Assembly (NCBI RefSeq): GCF_910592395.1
Contig: NC_088309.1
Location: 8,310,501-8,374,500 of the forward strand
Origin: Lineus longissimus
Taxonomy: Eukaryota; Nemertea; Pilidiophora; Heteronemertea; Lineidae
DNA length: 64,000 nucleotides
Reading direction: 5' to 3'
Shown in pieces: positions 46,088-58,908 of the stretch (the stretch's first letter is position 1; each line of letters opens with the position of its first letter). Position numbers and translations under genes: made by a program. The notes under the pieces were generated by a model. The model worked only from the letters and a program-made list of their open reading frames with translations, made no database searches and had not been told where the DNA came from.

Positions 46088-49000
46088 ATGCCACCGAAGT
46101 TCAAGTACAGTCTGTCCATGTTGGACAGCAAGTTATTTCCAGTCCTTCAGAAACACCTTGAAAAACTACAGGAACTGAAACACATTTATGACGAATCCAA
46201 AAACTGCTTCAGTGATGTTGAACAAAAACTAAAACGTCTCGCTGATAGCGGAGAAGGAATGACGACCATTCTTTCCGAGGGGGACAAAAAGTTTATAGAG
46301 AGTACTCTCACCTACAAGAGACGACCTGTGTCTATTTTCATGGGTCAAAGAAACTGTGGCAAAAGTACTCTAGTAAATGAAATCCTACGGAAAAGCTGTC
46401 TTCCGACACATGAAAACCCCTGTACGGCTCGGATGGTCCGCTTAACATATGGATCTCCTCCAATGGCTTCCTTGATTGACAAGGATGGCACTGTGATCGA
46501 GGAGGTGCCTTGCAAGAAGCAAAAGGTACCAAGTGAACTTGTGAATCTGAGCGAGGAGCGCAGGCGTGATATCGCAGAGGTTCGGAAGTTAGTGCTGGCC
46601 GAGATTGACCTCCCCGTCTTGGAGTGTGGCGTTGACTTCATTGACTCGCCTGGATTCGGAGAGAACATGATCCTGGATCAAGTGATTGAAGAATTCATTC
46701 AGGATGACATTGAACCTGTCATAGTTTACGTCATCAACGGGAAGGAGATGCTAAGGACTCAAGTAAGCATATCTCTAGTTGGGCAAGACCTCTTGTTGTT
46801 TTCAACATAGGAGAGGCGTGTTAAAAGCTTGTCCTTTGCTGAGCGTGTCCTCTTGTCATTCTCAAGAAAAAAGTGTTTGCGACACACAGGCTTTCAGAAT
46901 CGACCACTTCTCCTGTCACCTCTGTCCTTCCCAATGGAAAGAGTGATGCTAATCAATGAGTGATGACCACTATTGTTTCGACTACCAGCTTTGTCATCAA
47001 TCCTTTACCCGGTAATCCCGGTACGTTACAAGCATGCGAAAGACGTTCATGAATGAGGTGTTTCTGACCTCTGAAAATTAAGATGGACCATTTGCAGCAC
47101 AGAATTTCACTGTCTGGTTTTCCGTCAGCTACTAGCATGTTTATAATTTTAGACAACGTGCACTTTTGTAATTGAATGTGAATCATATTTGTCATCTCTT
47201 CTACCGACTATTTCAGGACATTGAAGCCATCCTTCACTTGAAACAAACCTTCCCACTCATCCCCATCATATTCGTCCTGAACAAGACAGACATCGACATA
47301 GAAGCTCTCAGACACGACATGGAAGACACCAGTGATGATGAGCAGGAGACGGAGGATGAGGAACGAATTGAGCAGTCAATCAGGGAACAGAAACGCCTTA
47401 TCAGTGAAAGAGTAATGGCCATCTTTGAGAAGCTAAAGAAGCCCTGCCCCGACTCGGACTTGACCTTCCTGCCCAAGGGTGCAAAGTTTGGTGATTGTGA
47501 TTATTTCCATACGGTATCGAGTTTGAGATTCAGGCTTGCTCGCTTTGCCAAAAACACGGACCCTACTGAAAGTAATTACCATCACATAGACTCTTTTTTG
47601 AGGTTTGAGGAGTCCTTCGTGAATGTCTTCAATCAGAACTTAGTTGTCATGGATGAGAAGTTGGTGACTTGTATCAGAGTGTATTTGCAGGGGATGTCCT
47701 CAGTTATGGGGCGGGCGCGTTGTGGGATACACGAAGCCGTTGAGAACTTGCCACTGCTCACACGTATAGCAGACGAATCAGAGTTGCAGATGAGAGATCT
47801 CTTGAAAAAAATAATTGATACTTCTTTGGGGGACAGGAAGTTATTTGAGAAAGCAGTCAAAACAAAAGATATCAAAAACTTGCTGCTGTTTCAGTGGACA
47901 CAGATCCGGGAGGCAAGTACTGACATGGTAAGGTTCATGTGCAGTGCTAACTCAATATCCTTGATGGAATATTTTGGCATTGACGAGGAAGATCTTGAAC
48001 TTGAGATAGCACCTAGTTCAGGAATTGAAAAGAACGTGCAACGGTTGTGGTACGTCACCGAAGCAAGAAACCTCGTTGTGGCAAAATTAAGTGAAATGGT
48101 AAATGACTACGTTGTGTCAGAATCCAGTACAACAATCAATGGGCTATTGGATCTATTTCTGGAATGTCAGAAGACATTGAGAGATCCCTACATCAAGTTG
48201 TTGTTAAAGAGAGCATATTGTATTAATTCTGACAACGCCAGAAACAAGCGAGGTGGATCCTTTAGTACCATGATGATCAGCACGGCTGCTTTCGGTATGT
48301 TCAAATCTATCAACAAGGGAATAGTAGAAGGCATTGAAGAAGAACTAAAAAAGCTTTACAAATGTTCTGATTTGAAGAAGTTGTTACCAGGACCAATGAT
48401 GGCTGGGAGAAAAAAATGGCATGAACAGTTCGCTGATAACCTCATTGAGTATCTTGTTCGGAGCAGTCGAAGGATTTCCAAACTCATTTGCGATCACGCA
48501 AGCAAAGAACTCGAACTGATGCATGTTGTGTTCAAAATGCACATTCGCCGCCTTGAATCTTTAGCTGACGATTTCAAAAAACAAGGTCGAGATGAACTTC
48601 TAGAGATTGGGAAACAATTCTGTCCAAGGATATTCCTATTGACTCTCAGGGCACATGCTATTTTGTGTCAGTTTAAAAGGGGATCGATACTTCTGGGCGA
48701 TAAAGTCAACGTTGGAAAGGATGGTTCTGTGCATAGATGTTCTGATGATATGTGTGGCTGGTGCTTCGATCAAGTTGATGGCTTGTACCACAGGCCAGTG
48801 GTGGCAAGGGTTGTCCATCTGGATACAATGACAGATGAGAAGAGGGCACGATACGTCAGAGATTTGGTCTACTTAATGTAAGTAAATTACAAGACTCTTC
48901 ATTCTAAATAAGAGACGCATAGCTGGCAATGAGCCGGGTGTGGCTGCCAAGTCAGGTGTGCATGAGGGATCTTGCAAGGCTGTGTTTTCTTTCTAATGCT

Positions 49001-50066
49001 CTCTGTTATGTTGACTATTCCGTGTCAAACATAAGTATCGGCCAATTTTAAATGCTTCCCACCAGGCTATCGAGGTAATATAGGCCTACAACTATTTTCA
49101 TAACTTTAAAAGAATTGAATTACTTCTCTTGACAGAGAACTTGCCGAGGACTGCCTTGACAACTCATACCTAGTTCGTTTCTATGGCGTGTTGATGCCTG
49201 GGCCCAGTACCGTGCATATCCTCATGGAAGAAATGCACATGGACCTGCTGTCCTGGCTAAAAGCTATGCCACGCTCAATGTCAAAGAGGATCCGGGTTGC
49301 TCTGCATGTGGCCCAAGGAGTCAAAGCCATTCATGACAGGCATCTAGTGTTCCTTGATATCAAGCCAACAAGCGTTCTGGTAAGCGGCCTGATATACAAT
49401 ATTCCCTGCACCTCGTCTTAAAATGCTCTTCAGAGGCATTTGGGGGAAAGATCGGTAGATTCAGATAGCCAAGCTTTACCTTAATTATATATGCTGTCGG
49501 TTTGAGGCCGGTTTTACACCTGTCTTCACCGAAACCTTTTCTCCCTTCTTCACCAAAGCTTAACAAGACTTTCGCCAGGAGTGTGACAGAACAATGCACA
49601 GATACACCTTTTTTTTATCCAGATACTTGAATATAGTTCTCCGCCACTGAACTGTGGTATCCTCCATATTTCTTTTCAGATCGGCAGAACCGGCGACGCT
49701 AAGCTGAACATCTGTAAACCCGAGTCCGCCATGGCGCCAACCCCTCTTGGTGTCCCATTCCATCTTCACAAGAACGTTTACTCCGAATACGAGACTGGCT
49801 ACCACAACCAGTACTATGACATGTACGCAATGGGTATGCTACTATGGGTCCTCTGCGAAGGGAGTGGAACAGCCTCGCCCTTTCCCGGCTGTAGGGACCA
49901 CGAGGAGATGTGTACTATGCAGGAACTTGGGCAGATTCCTTGTAACCCAGCGGGCACTCCGAGGAAGTGCTCGGAGTTGATGGAAAAATGCTGGAAAGAA
50001 CCAGAGAAATTAACGATAGGAAATGTTATTGGTGTTTTAGAGAAAGAACTTAACGTGTTTATGTGA
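46088..50066 (+). CDS. DSTYK-like protein: dynamin-type GTPase domain fused to a pseudokinase domain
   Basis: The model is 988 aa from exons 46088-46762, 47217-48877, 49136-49379 and 49680-50066, with all phases matching. The overall order matches dual serine/threonine and tyrosine protein kinase DSTYK (about 930 aa in human). The GTPase part is complete: G1 GQRNCGKS (86-93), a likely G2 threonine at T113, G3 DSPG (186-189) and G4 NKTD (247-250). A helical stalk-like region spans about 280-700. The C-terminal kinase fold starts near 715. The glycine loop reads VNVGKDGSV, the beta3 lysine is replaced by R756 (VVARVV), HRD is FLD (851-853, Asp kept), the following Asn is Ser, and the DFG/DLG stretch is missing (AKLNICKPE). 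APE is also absent. I infer a GTP-binding or hydrolysing protein with a non-catalytic kinase domain. No membrane segment is seen. Confidence 0.85.
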
Positions 50067-51453
50067 GAGTCATCATGTGATACTGTGAAAAAACAGTGCA
50101 TTGGTGTTCTACAGACTACATATGACCCGATTGGGCACTAACCATTCACTCATTCCATTTGGACTCAGTTTATACTGAATATCTAATGGAGACACTCGGC
50201 GGCCCAGCTTTTTAAAAATATCTTCCTACAAATACATCGGGTTTTATTCTTGGCACGGGAGAATCGGCGATTTCAACGGGAAGTTTACCTCTAAAGGTGC
50301 GCATACAGTGTATTCTTTAGGTGGTGCATGTGATACACGTACAATAATTATTATGCATTAACTGTAAAAAAACTATTGTCAAAATTTGCTACCTAGACTA
50401 GATACAATGCTGTATTATTGCTTCGACATTCTAATATTTCTTGATAATAAAGGTGTAGAAAGACAATTACGCTTTTTTTAACAATAAAAAAATTGTTCTA
50501 CCGGTACATGTATATGCCGGGTAATTGCAATACATGCAACGCCCTAATGTTTAACTATGGATGTATTATTAAGAATAATGATACCTCCATGGTTTAACTG
50601 AGGCATGATTATTTACAGCCCGACTCTTTTAAGGCTTAGTGCATCATAAAATCAGCAGATACACTGCCTTTTATCAAGAATTCGTAGCCTACAGTCTTTA
50701 TGAATTCTTGCTCTTATTCATTGAACTTTCAAATATACAGTATACAGTATATCATCATCATCTGTCGTTTGGCCAAGTCGTGTTGATCGAGTCAAAGGCC
50801 TGCTTGAAGTCCACGTTTATATCCCGAGTGGAGTGGCACATCTTGACCCGCAATGCTTTGAGATCACTAAATCACTCACCCAACCAAAACCTTGACAAAT
50901 TCCGCCTCAAAAGTGTTTTTTTGGCCCAGGTAAGTAGCCTCGATTTTGGACCAATCAGAACATCTCTTACGGAACGATCTCAGCAACTGCAGTAATACGA
51001 GTCTGATTCTGAGCGAAAATACGATTTAAAATATCCACGACAATACGATTTAAAATTGTGACAATACATGTTTTGCCATGGCGCAGGGAAAACGGGTAGA
51101 TGAAAAGTACTTTAGAATTTGTGAAGTTAAAGTTTTTGTATAGGGTACATGTATCCCAGGAGAACGAATTTCTGCCTGCAACCCTGTGCCCATTAAACGG
51201 ATTCTAAAAATACACCAACAATTGCAAATTTGTTGACTGTTGTCAAAACAGAGGTTGGACAACGGTACCACTCCATCCTGACTCTCATGTGTTTGCGTCA
51301 CCACTATCGACCTCCACAAACACTTTAAAAAAACCAATAGCGGGTACCTGCAGAGGCTATGTATTGGCCTTCAGCTGTTCAGCAGCTGTCGCAACCACTT
51401 GTGTTTCCCGCCAAAGGTCGACGCCTGTCATCTGCTCGGCGGAACTATAATTG

Positions 51454-51497
51454 ATCACATAAGCAGTGTATGATATACGGTCATACACTGCTGATCA
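51454..51497. repeat. Short hairpin
   Basis: GATCACATAAGCAGTGTATGA pairs with TCATACACTGCTGATC across a 7-base loop (tatacgg). The stem has an 11-bp perfect core and an outer GATC part after a small bulge. Confidence 0.6.
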
Positions 51498-51535
51498 CAT
51501 CATAAAGACGAATGCTAACCACTGATATCCGACTA

Positions 51536-51657
51536 CGGTCGGCAGAAGTTCGAACAAAATGTCCAGAATTTGTATCCGGTACGAATGCTCAATTGATAAG
51601 TAACCAAGGTAACCAAGCAGTCTAGTCTGGGAATTTTGTTCAAACATCTGCCGACCG
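51536..51657. repeat. Inverted repeat with 29-bp arms
   Basis: CGGTCGGCAGAAGTTCGAAC... at 51536-51564 pairs with 51629-51657 at about 25 of 29 positions, enclosing 64 bases. It lies about 40 bases after the hairpin at 51454, so the two may be parts of one larger palindromic element. Confidence 0.65.
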
Positions 51658-51932
51658 CGGCGCTGATTCTTATTCATTCGTAGCAGAATAGAATTGCAGG
51701 GATATCTTTTTATCGTACATACGTTGCGAATCACGGATCTTCATGGATAATGGTGAATGGCGGTTCGACGAGGGAAACGCACACAGGTCCACGGGTTCTG
51801 TGGAACGTTGTGTAGTGGTGTTCCTTGTCCATCATGATGGTAGTTTTGATCGTTCGGTAATTTTGCCTGTCGCTGTGTAATAGCAGCTAACGCGTCGTTT
51901 ACTGTACGTTCTCAACCTACGATCTCAAGAAG

Positions 51933-54900
51933 ATGAATATCTCCATGGAATCGCTCAGTATGATGGAGGTAGGTGATTTTTATCTACACTTCGGCCCACA
52001 TTCCGGTAGTAAGTAGATCGTGTACGGGTTGTAGACTAGCTCTCAAATAAATTGCCGCTCTATCGGTCGTGCGTCGGTATCTCTCCTCCAAGAAGGAAGG
52101 ACATCGACGCACAACGCCGTTACGTAGATACGTGCGTCGGTATCTCCTTAAGGAGACATACCGACTCACAACGCCGCCGGACGAGAGATTGCGTTTCTAT
52201 AAAATTGTTATGGAACAGAGGAAGAAGATACAACGCCCCGGTACGAAGGTTTTTAGTTGTAGTGATCGTCTTTAATCTCGTTTCGGGTCTCTACAGAACT
52301 CGGCGCAGCAGAGAGAAATGTCCCCCTGGAAAGATGACCGGTCTTATTCTATTCTGATGTGGTATATACCGCTAAGGCCATATATGTCCAATAGCACAAA
52401 AATCAAAAAATGATACAATAGTATCCTTCCTTCCCAGGGCATTCTATCCTAGGATATTTCAAACGTCTACACTTGAGCAGAGCCGTGATTTCGCGCGGCA
52501 TGCAGCGTGATTTAGAACTGCAAAGTGCGTTTGGAAAACTCGCCTCGATCATCAATATATACACTGAATTATATAAACCGGGGTAAAAGGCCGATTCGGG
52601 ATCTGAGGACACACTTATTCTTAGTGTCGATCGAAGAATTGGAACCTGCTCTACGTCGGCATCCCTAAAATACGGTTGTTCCCATTACTCCAGACTTGGA
52701 AAAAATCGAACCAATATCTTTAAACGATGCGGATAAAACATTGGTCTGCAGGTACATGTATATATTTATTAGATGAGGGTATGTTACAGATAGATGAATA
52801 ATTAAAGACCCCCAATTTGCAGTGGCATATTAATTACTACATTGCATGATGATATGTAATTAGAACAGTTCATCAAATGATACTTGTATACAGTATATAT
52901 TATCATGGAAATAATGTCCCAGAGTGATGTGAACAGGGTGTCCCAGAACGGATCCAAATGCATGTACAGGGTATATTCCTCATGTTGTCCTCATGGTGCC
53001 AACTCGAATGACTGTACCGGTTATGGTCCTTGAGTGACTCGCGTTGGAATCTTTTCTAAAACGATTTTGGGGGGGGGTTGGGGTGGTGATGCACCTTCCA
53101 CCCCTCAATTTCACCAGTACGATTGGGTACCGTGGTCCTGAAAGCGTCTTGTCCTGTTGCGCTTGCCCACCTTCTGACCGATCCCTCTGATTGAACAAAA
53201 GCGGGGGAAACGAGTTCATGACAGGAGAGCTGCAACGTGATTTCTAACCTTGAAAATTGTCCTTTCAGCTCAACTATCGGTCTCCAGCGGACAGCCCCAG
53301 AAAAAGATGGAAGCACCCAGACATAGACCACGGGTGGGCTTGGGCGGTGATGATTGCAGCCTTCTTTATCCAATTCGCAGCCGCAGGAACCATTATGTGT
53401 TATGGCGTTCTCTATGTGGAGTTCCTTGACTATTTTGGAGAAAGCCGCGCCAGTACATCATGGATTGGGTCACTTAATATCACAACCTTCTCAATTGCAG
53501 GTAAGACATCGGATGCATATCATTGCAAACCCATCAAAGCATGTATAAATCAGGTGAATTCTTATGAAATTTTATTGGGTTACTGTACCGGATAAAACAC
53601 AATTTCAAGCAGAATGTTGGCGACGTCACCAATACCTCATTGCAGACCTTGTAAGTGTCATTAAACAGGATGAACACTGAAATACGGCAATCCCATCGTC
53701 ATTAATGACGGTCTTGTTGATTTTCCACTTGATCTACCAAATCATAAACCATTTGTGAGTTCGATGATGTATGCCAATTTCGAGCTCTTGATTCATGCAG
53801 AAATTGCTGGTTGCATCAGACACAGACAAATTTTGTCTTAGGATGACAGCCTTTAATCGCTGATTTTTTATGGTAAATCTTTAAGACGTACTCTTTTGCT
53901 GTAAACTGCGGTTGTCTTAGCTATTACCATATAGATGGGTTCCAGACGCTGATTGGAGAACGAGTTCCATTTGAGTATGATCCCTTGGACGAGGTGTCTC
54001 ATTACTGTGGCACCTCAGCAAATGTCGCAAGATTAGTGAGTCACTTGCTCGTATAGCAACAGGCGGGCTCGGGATGCTGGCCGCAGTATTAGGGCCATTT
54101 TTGTTGTACACCCACAAATGGGTAATGCCGATTGATTAATTGGAGTAACTGTAAATGCACTAAACGGACCCGGAAAACGATAGCCATATATATATCGTTT
54201 CTTCGACCCCATGATATTTTCTATGACCTCGATCACATTCCTGTCGTGTGGTATATTGCATATTGCTCTTGGACATGCTGTGGGGAATGTCGGCAGTAAT
54301 CCTGAAGGACGTTGGCCTATTCTGGAACAACTGAAAGAGAAAGGTCCGTTTCAAGATTATTTGGTACGAAGTTGTTTGGTACGAAAATGTGGAGTGACCT
54401 TGAACGTTTCGAGGGCAACTGTCGGCGTGGGGCCTGCCAATATGCTTTGGTTGTGCTTTTAGAAGACAAGAAGAACTGTTGGTGCATTCAATGCCAGCCG
54501 ACACAGTGTATCCAACTTTGAACTCTTCCTGCCTCATGGAAATTCGGCCTCACAAAGCAGCGTCGAAGTTGCCGAGATGGTTGGCTTGATCAAAGTGCTA
54601 TCACACTGCTGGTGCTATTTATGGTTTCCCTGTTTGCCAGACAGCATGGCCATAGCTTCCATAAAAATTACCAATCGATCGAATCTGTTATTAGTCACCC
54701 GAGTCTCTCTAACCGCCAGCTTTGTTGCCGTGGATTTCAAGATCACTATTGATTGGAAGGGCTATGTCAAGCAGAGAAGGGGTATATCATTACTCGGAGT
54801 ATAACAACCCAAATGGTCACAGAAACTCGATCTCACTGCAAAAGTAGGCATGCTGAATTTTGGGAGGAGTAGGAGATCATCCACCCATGATTAGGGGAGA

Positions 54901-57900
54901 TCATCCACGTATGCACCTCATCGAACCATGAAGCTATCATGTAGACTCCTATGCAGGCCATTTCGTCATCCTGATCGTACCGGGCGACAGGACGAGGCAG
55001 ATCCATTTCGTCCGGAGTTGAATATGATGAAGCCAAGTCTCAATCTCCAAAAGGCACCTCCAAGAGCTATTCTGACGAACATTCAAGAGAATACTCCAAT
55101 TGGCATTCCATTAGTTGTTGGAGTTATATCGGGATGATAGGTTACCAAAGCTATTAGTTGGCTGCTAGCGAATTCATCATCGTCCGCTAAGCTTTGATTG
55201 ATTCCGGTATGCATGGGAAACCAGAAATCTGTGGCATTAGTCTGTGTTTAGTCGATCGTCGTGACATGAGGGGTATATCGATACCAGATACCCCAATCCA
55301 ACCATGTCCAATTCTCCTGGTAATGTGCCTCAGTAGGCAAGTACTCAAGAAGAGAAGGATTGGCAAGCAAGTACTCCAAACGACGTCCTTTGGATAGCAT
55401 TTTAGTCCTTACCAGATATACCCTATAGGTGTCTCTAAAGATACGACCAAGATATTTAGGACGCGAGGAACGCAACCATACCCCAACTAGTACGGTTGCG
55501 GGATTGTCGAGCAATACTGAAACAAAGTAGCCTTTCCCAATGCTCATTGCGTGGTCGTCACTTGCACCTGTTAGCGTCGTAATACTAGGGTCTCCACAAT
55601 GTTCGGAGAGCATCCAACCAAATCAGGCTGCTCAATTCTGCAATATCTCTCTGTCATTCTGACCAGATTTAGATTGAGGAGCATGATGAAATCCATCCCA
55701 TCATCCTTCCGACCTGCTGTCGGGTGATTCTCTGTCATAAAATGAGAAAGACGAACATTGATTGGAGGAATGTCTTGGGTCTTCTATTCCTTCGGGCAAC
55801 ATGGTTGATTGGAAAGTGTCCATTAGGGCCGTGCAAACGAAAATGGGCTACTCGCCACAATTTCTTGCGAATCTGCAGTAATTTGCAACCAATTAGTATC
55901 TCGTCTCTCCATGTGTCAGCGTCGGTTACTTCCGTAAATGCTTTCTTCTTGAGGTAGCCTGGTGGAGGTCAAATTCAGGGGTACGTTTTTACACTACCCG
56001 ATTTCTGCCATTGGCTCGCTTGTCAAGGGCCGGCCTTGATAGCTCAATGTTCCTATTTTCGTTGGTTGAAATCTTTGTTGTGCTATTTGTGCCTAACCCA
56101 CCCACACGTCGAGTGGTACCTAATCAACATTCGTTCCAGAATCTTTCAATAAAAATGGATGGATTCTGGTAGCACAAACCACCGTACGCGGGTCACATTC
56201 AAGATTTGGCTTAAAAATTGGTGCGAAACGAATGCCCTCATTAGTTCTTTCAATTGCAGGTTTCATCGCAAGTGTTCTCAGCAACAAATTCAGTCACCGA
56301 GTAACGATCATTGTGGGGAGTTTGATTGCAACTCTTGGTCTCATCATCAGTGTTCACTGCCCAAATATATATTTTCTTTACCTCACTTATGGAATCATTG
56401 CCGGTAAGCTAATGACTCTTCTCAGCTTTTATCTTCATTTGTATCAAGCTATGTGGTGACGGATCTGGAGTTGGACTAAATGAACTGTTTCCTCCGTCTT
56501 CTCATTAATTATTGCTGATCACGAAATGCTAATTACCGAAGTCATTGTCGTCGTTTCCTCAGTTATAGTGTAATCTTTTTGCAAGGAAATGGCAATGCAT
56601 TACCAGAATCATTGCATAAATGAGGATAGAACTAGACTAATGATGAAGGGCGAATTTGAGGTCATATGCTAGGGCGGGTAGAGTAGACCTGTAGAGTTTC
56701 TTGAACAATTTTCATACATGATCTTCATTAACCCAATGTGTTCTTTTCCAGGACTGGGCATGGGCCTTGTCTGGGTTGCAAGCATTTCAATAGTCACACT
56801 CTACTTCAAAAAGAGACGAAGTTTCGCCGTGGGATTCTCTATGTGTGGTGGAGGCGTCGGCTTCCTAGTCTTTCCAAAACTTATGGATTTCTTGATTCAA
56901 GAACTTTCATGGCGAGGAGCTCTTTACATTACTGGGGGACTATGGTTGAACGGGTGCATCTGTGGAATGATCTCAAAACCCCTTTCCAAGGTCGACGCTT
57001 CATTGCCAAATAGAGAACATTACGAGGACCAGCACAAGGCCAAGGTCTGTGAGTCAACGTTGGCCAGAAAATGGACGTTCTATCTATTCTGTGTTGCCCA
57101 AGTCTTCTGGAACGTTGGATTGATCCTATTCCTCTACATTCTGCCAGACTTCGCCCGATTATCAGGGCATGGCAAGGAAAAAAGTGGCTTGTTATTGAGC
57201 ATTTTAGGAGCCGTTATGCTACCAGCAAGGATCTTAGCAGGACTTTTGGCTGATCATAAAAATGTGGACATCATTTTGTTCATGACTGTGATAACAACTA
57301 CTATGGGTGTGGTTACTGCTGTGTTCCCAATGAGCACCTTGTATCCGGTTTTGGGAGTGTTGACAGCCATCATGGGACTATGTCAGGGGGTAGTCATCAT
57401 GGGGGTACCGCTGATTTGTGTGGAGGTGTTCGGCCCAAAGAGATTAACGAGTGCATTTGGATATCTTCAGGCCGCCGATGGGCTGGGGTGTCTTGTGGCA
57501 CCGCCTCTTGCAGGTAGGTTTTGTAGTTCTTTTTTGTTCTGGACAAGAAGTTATACATTTGTATGTGGATCGACTGGCGAATTCCTTAGCAGTCACAGAG
57601 TCGTCATGTACCACCATGATTTGTAGCGTTTCCTTTCTTGATATTTGCTTAAACAAATTTCTATTTATTAACTGTTTCGATTCAATTTCTGCCTACCAGT
57701 ATACGTGGTCGCCATTATTGACATCTATCAATTCTAAAAAGGACCTCTGTGGGACCGAGGTCCCCTGCGTGTGATTGTCTAAGAGTGTTCACAACTCGTA
57801 ATCATGTAAGATCCCGTTTCAGGTTATGCATATGATATGACTGGAACCTACACGAATGCTTACATTATTGGGGGTGTCATCACTGTTGGAGCTGGACTGT

Positions 57901-58908
57901 TGTTCTTCGTTCTGTTTCTTTACGCCAGAGGACATCTCTGTAGGGAAGCCATTATATCTCCAAGTGAGGGAAGTCCGAAATTTGGACGGGAAATCATTCC
58001 ATTGACTATTCCAAAGGTACTGCCTGAACTTTTCATAACACCTTTCACTTTTAGACACTGATAACCAATAGACTGCGAATACAGTTTCTTTTGGGAATAT
58101 CCATAGAATTGTTATGTTGTCGATACCAACGTATATGGGCACAGGTCTTAAGTACTGAACTCTCTCTAAGGTCACCCTTCAACGCACTGACCCGGCCAGT
58201 ACGGACGTTGCACTCAAGGCAAGTTACTGTTTTAAGGGGGATGAGCACCTGCTGAGCGAATGCTTATTGTTTTATCTTTTTGATTCAAGCTCAGTACCCC
58301 CCAGTGCCCCTAGCTCAGTACGTCTACCTCATCTTACCTCTTGATATAGAGCACCTCCCCTTTATCACATTCGAACACCTGCTTTTGAGACAAAGCACAT
58401 TATTTCGTTCTGCTATCTGGCGTTGCTGTATCACAGCGGCTTTGGCAACTTACTGACGAAATGTCGGTCTCAACGGACATTCGGTTGCGAGTTTAAAGCC
58501 TACCTTCTGATCAGTATCTGAGTCAGAAATCATGTTACTGTCATCAGACTTATCCTGACCACGTTCTTCTGAAATTTTAGAGGTGTTGCCTCGACCTCGT
58601 CGATGACAGCTTGTCAACAAGCTTAGAAAAGGAAGACGTTAAACCATTTTCTCATTCCGTTTCAGATAAAAATCAATGACGAGTCGCCAGATCCTGATGA
58701 CTTCACCGACCCAGGTTTCAAGAGGGAAGACACCAATGATCTATCCCAAGATCTCAACAAAAACGATTCGTCGGGCTTCATTGAGAGCGAGGATATCGAA
58801 GCTGCAGAATCAAGTGAAGTAAATGGAAGTAGTGGACCCGATGAACCGGCAGAGTTGGAAATTACTGAAGATGTGGAAACTGTGTCCATGACACAGAAGA
58901 TGGCATGA
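51933..58908 (+). CDS. SLC16 family monocarboxylate-transporter-like carrier, 6 coding exons
   Basis: SLC16 proteins are 12-helix major-facilitator carriers of the plasma membrane, often proton-linked transporters of monocarboxylates or related solutes. The model is 536 aa from exons 51933-51968, 53269-53500, 56260-56403, 56752-57513, 57823-58016 and 58666-58908, with phases all matching. TM1 starts with DHGWAWAVM (residues 32-40), matching the family motif [DE]G[GS][WF][GA]W except for His at position 2. The loop after TM4 carries YFKKRRSFAVGFSMCGGGVG (about 155-174), the second SLC16 signature. TMs 7-12 are clear (WTFYLFCVAQVFW, SGLLLSILGAVMLPARILAGL). The C-terminal tail is acidic and cytosolic. 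The 12-residue first exon is supported by its donor and phase but is short. The substrate cannot be predicted. Confidence 0.88.
52069..52181. repeat. Direct repeat of hairpin-forming units (63-bp period) in SLC16-like intron 1
   Basis: GTGCGTCGGTATCTC begins copies at 52069 and 52132, each followed about 28 bases later by a GAC-C.CAC-AACGCCG end. Each copy is also self-complementary: the second contains GGTATCTCCTTAAGGAGACA followed by TACC, a near-perfect palindrome. Confidence 0.65.
53501..56259 (+). other. Large intron 2 of the SLC16-like gene
   Basis: This 2,759-base intron separates the TM1-2 exon from the TM3-4 exon. Many short open frames occur on both strands, but none has recognisable content or usable splice context. 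Composition is less AT-rich than the other introns. No intact transposon was identified. Confidence 0.6.

Larger units (their letters stand above)
50067..51932. other. Intergenic region between DSTYK-like and SLC16-like genes
   Basis: AATAAA near 50445 is a candidate polyadenylation signal for the DSTYK-like gene. Inverted repeats lie at about 51454-51497 and 51536-51657. The stretch just before 51933 is presumably the SLC16-like promoter and 5' UTR, without an obvious TATA box. The plus-strand open frame 50639-50995 has no recognisable product. Confidence 0.45.

Noticed and set aside
46088-48881. GTPase (46088-46810) and 47172-48881 as separate genes, with separate kinase fragments at 49188 and 49731
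   Set aside because: Donors and acceptors join all four in frame, and the domain order matches DSTYK.
50639-50995. 118-aa open frame, considered as a retrotransposon fragment
   Set aside because: No reverse transcriptase or other motif could be identified.
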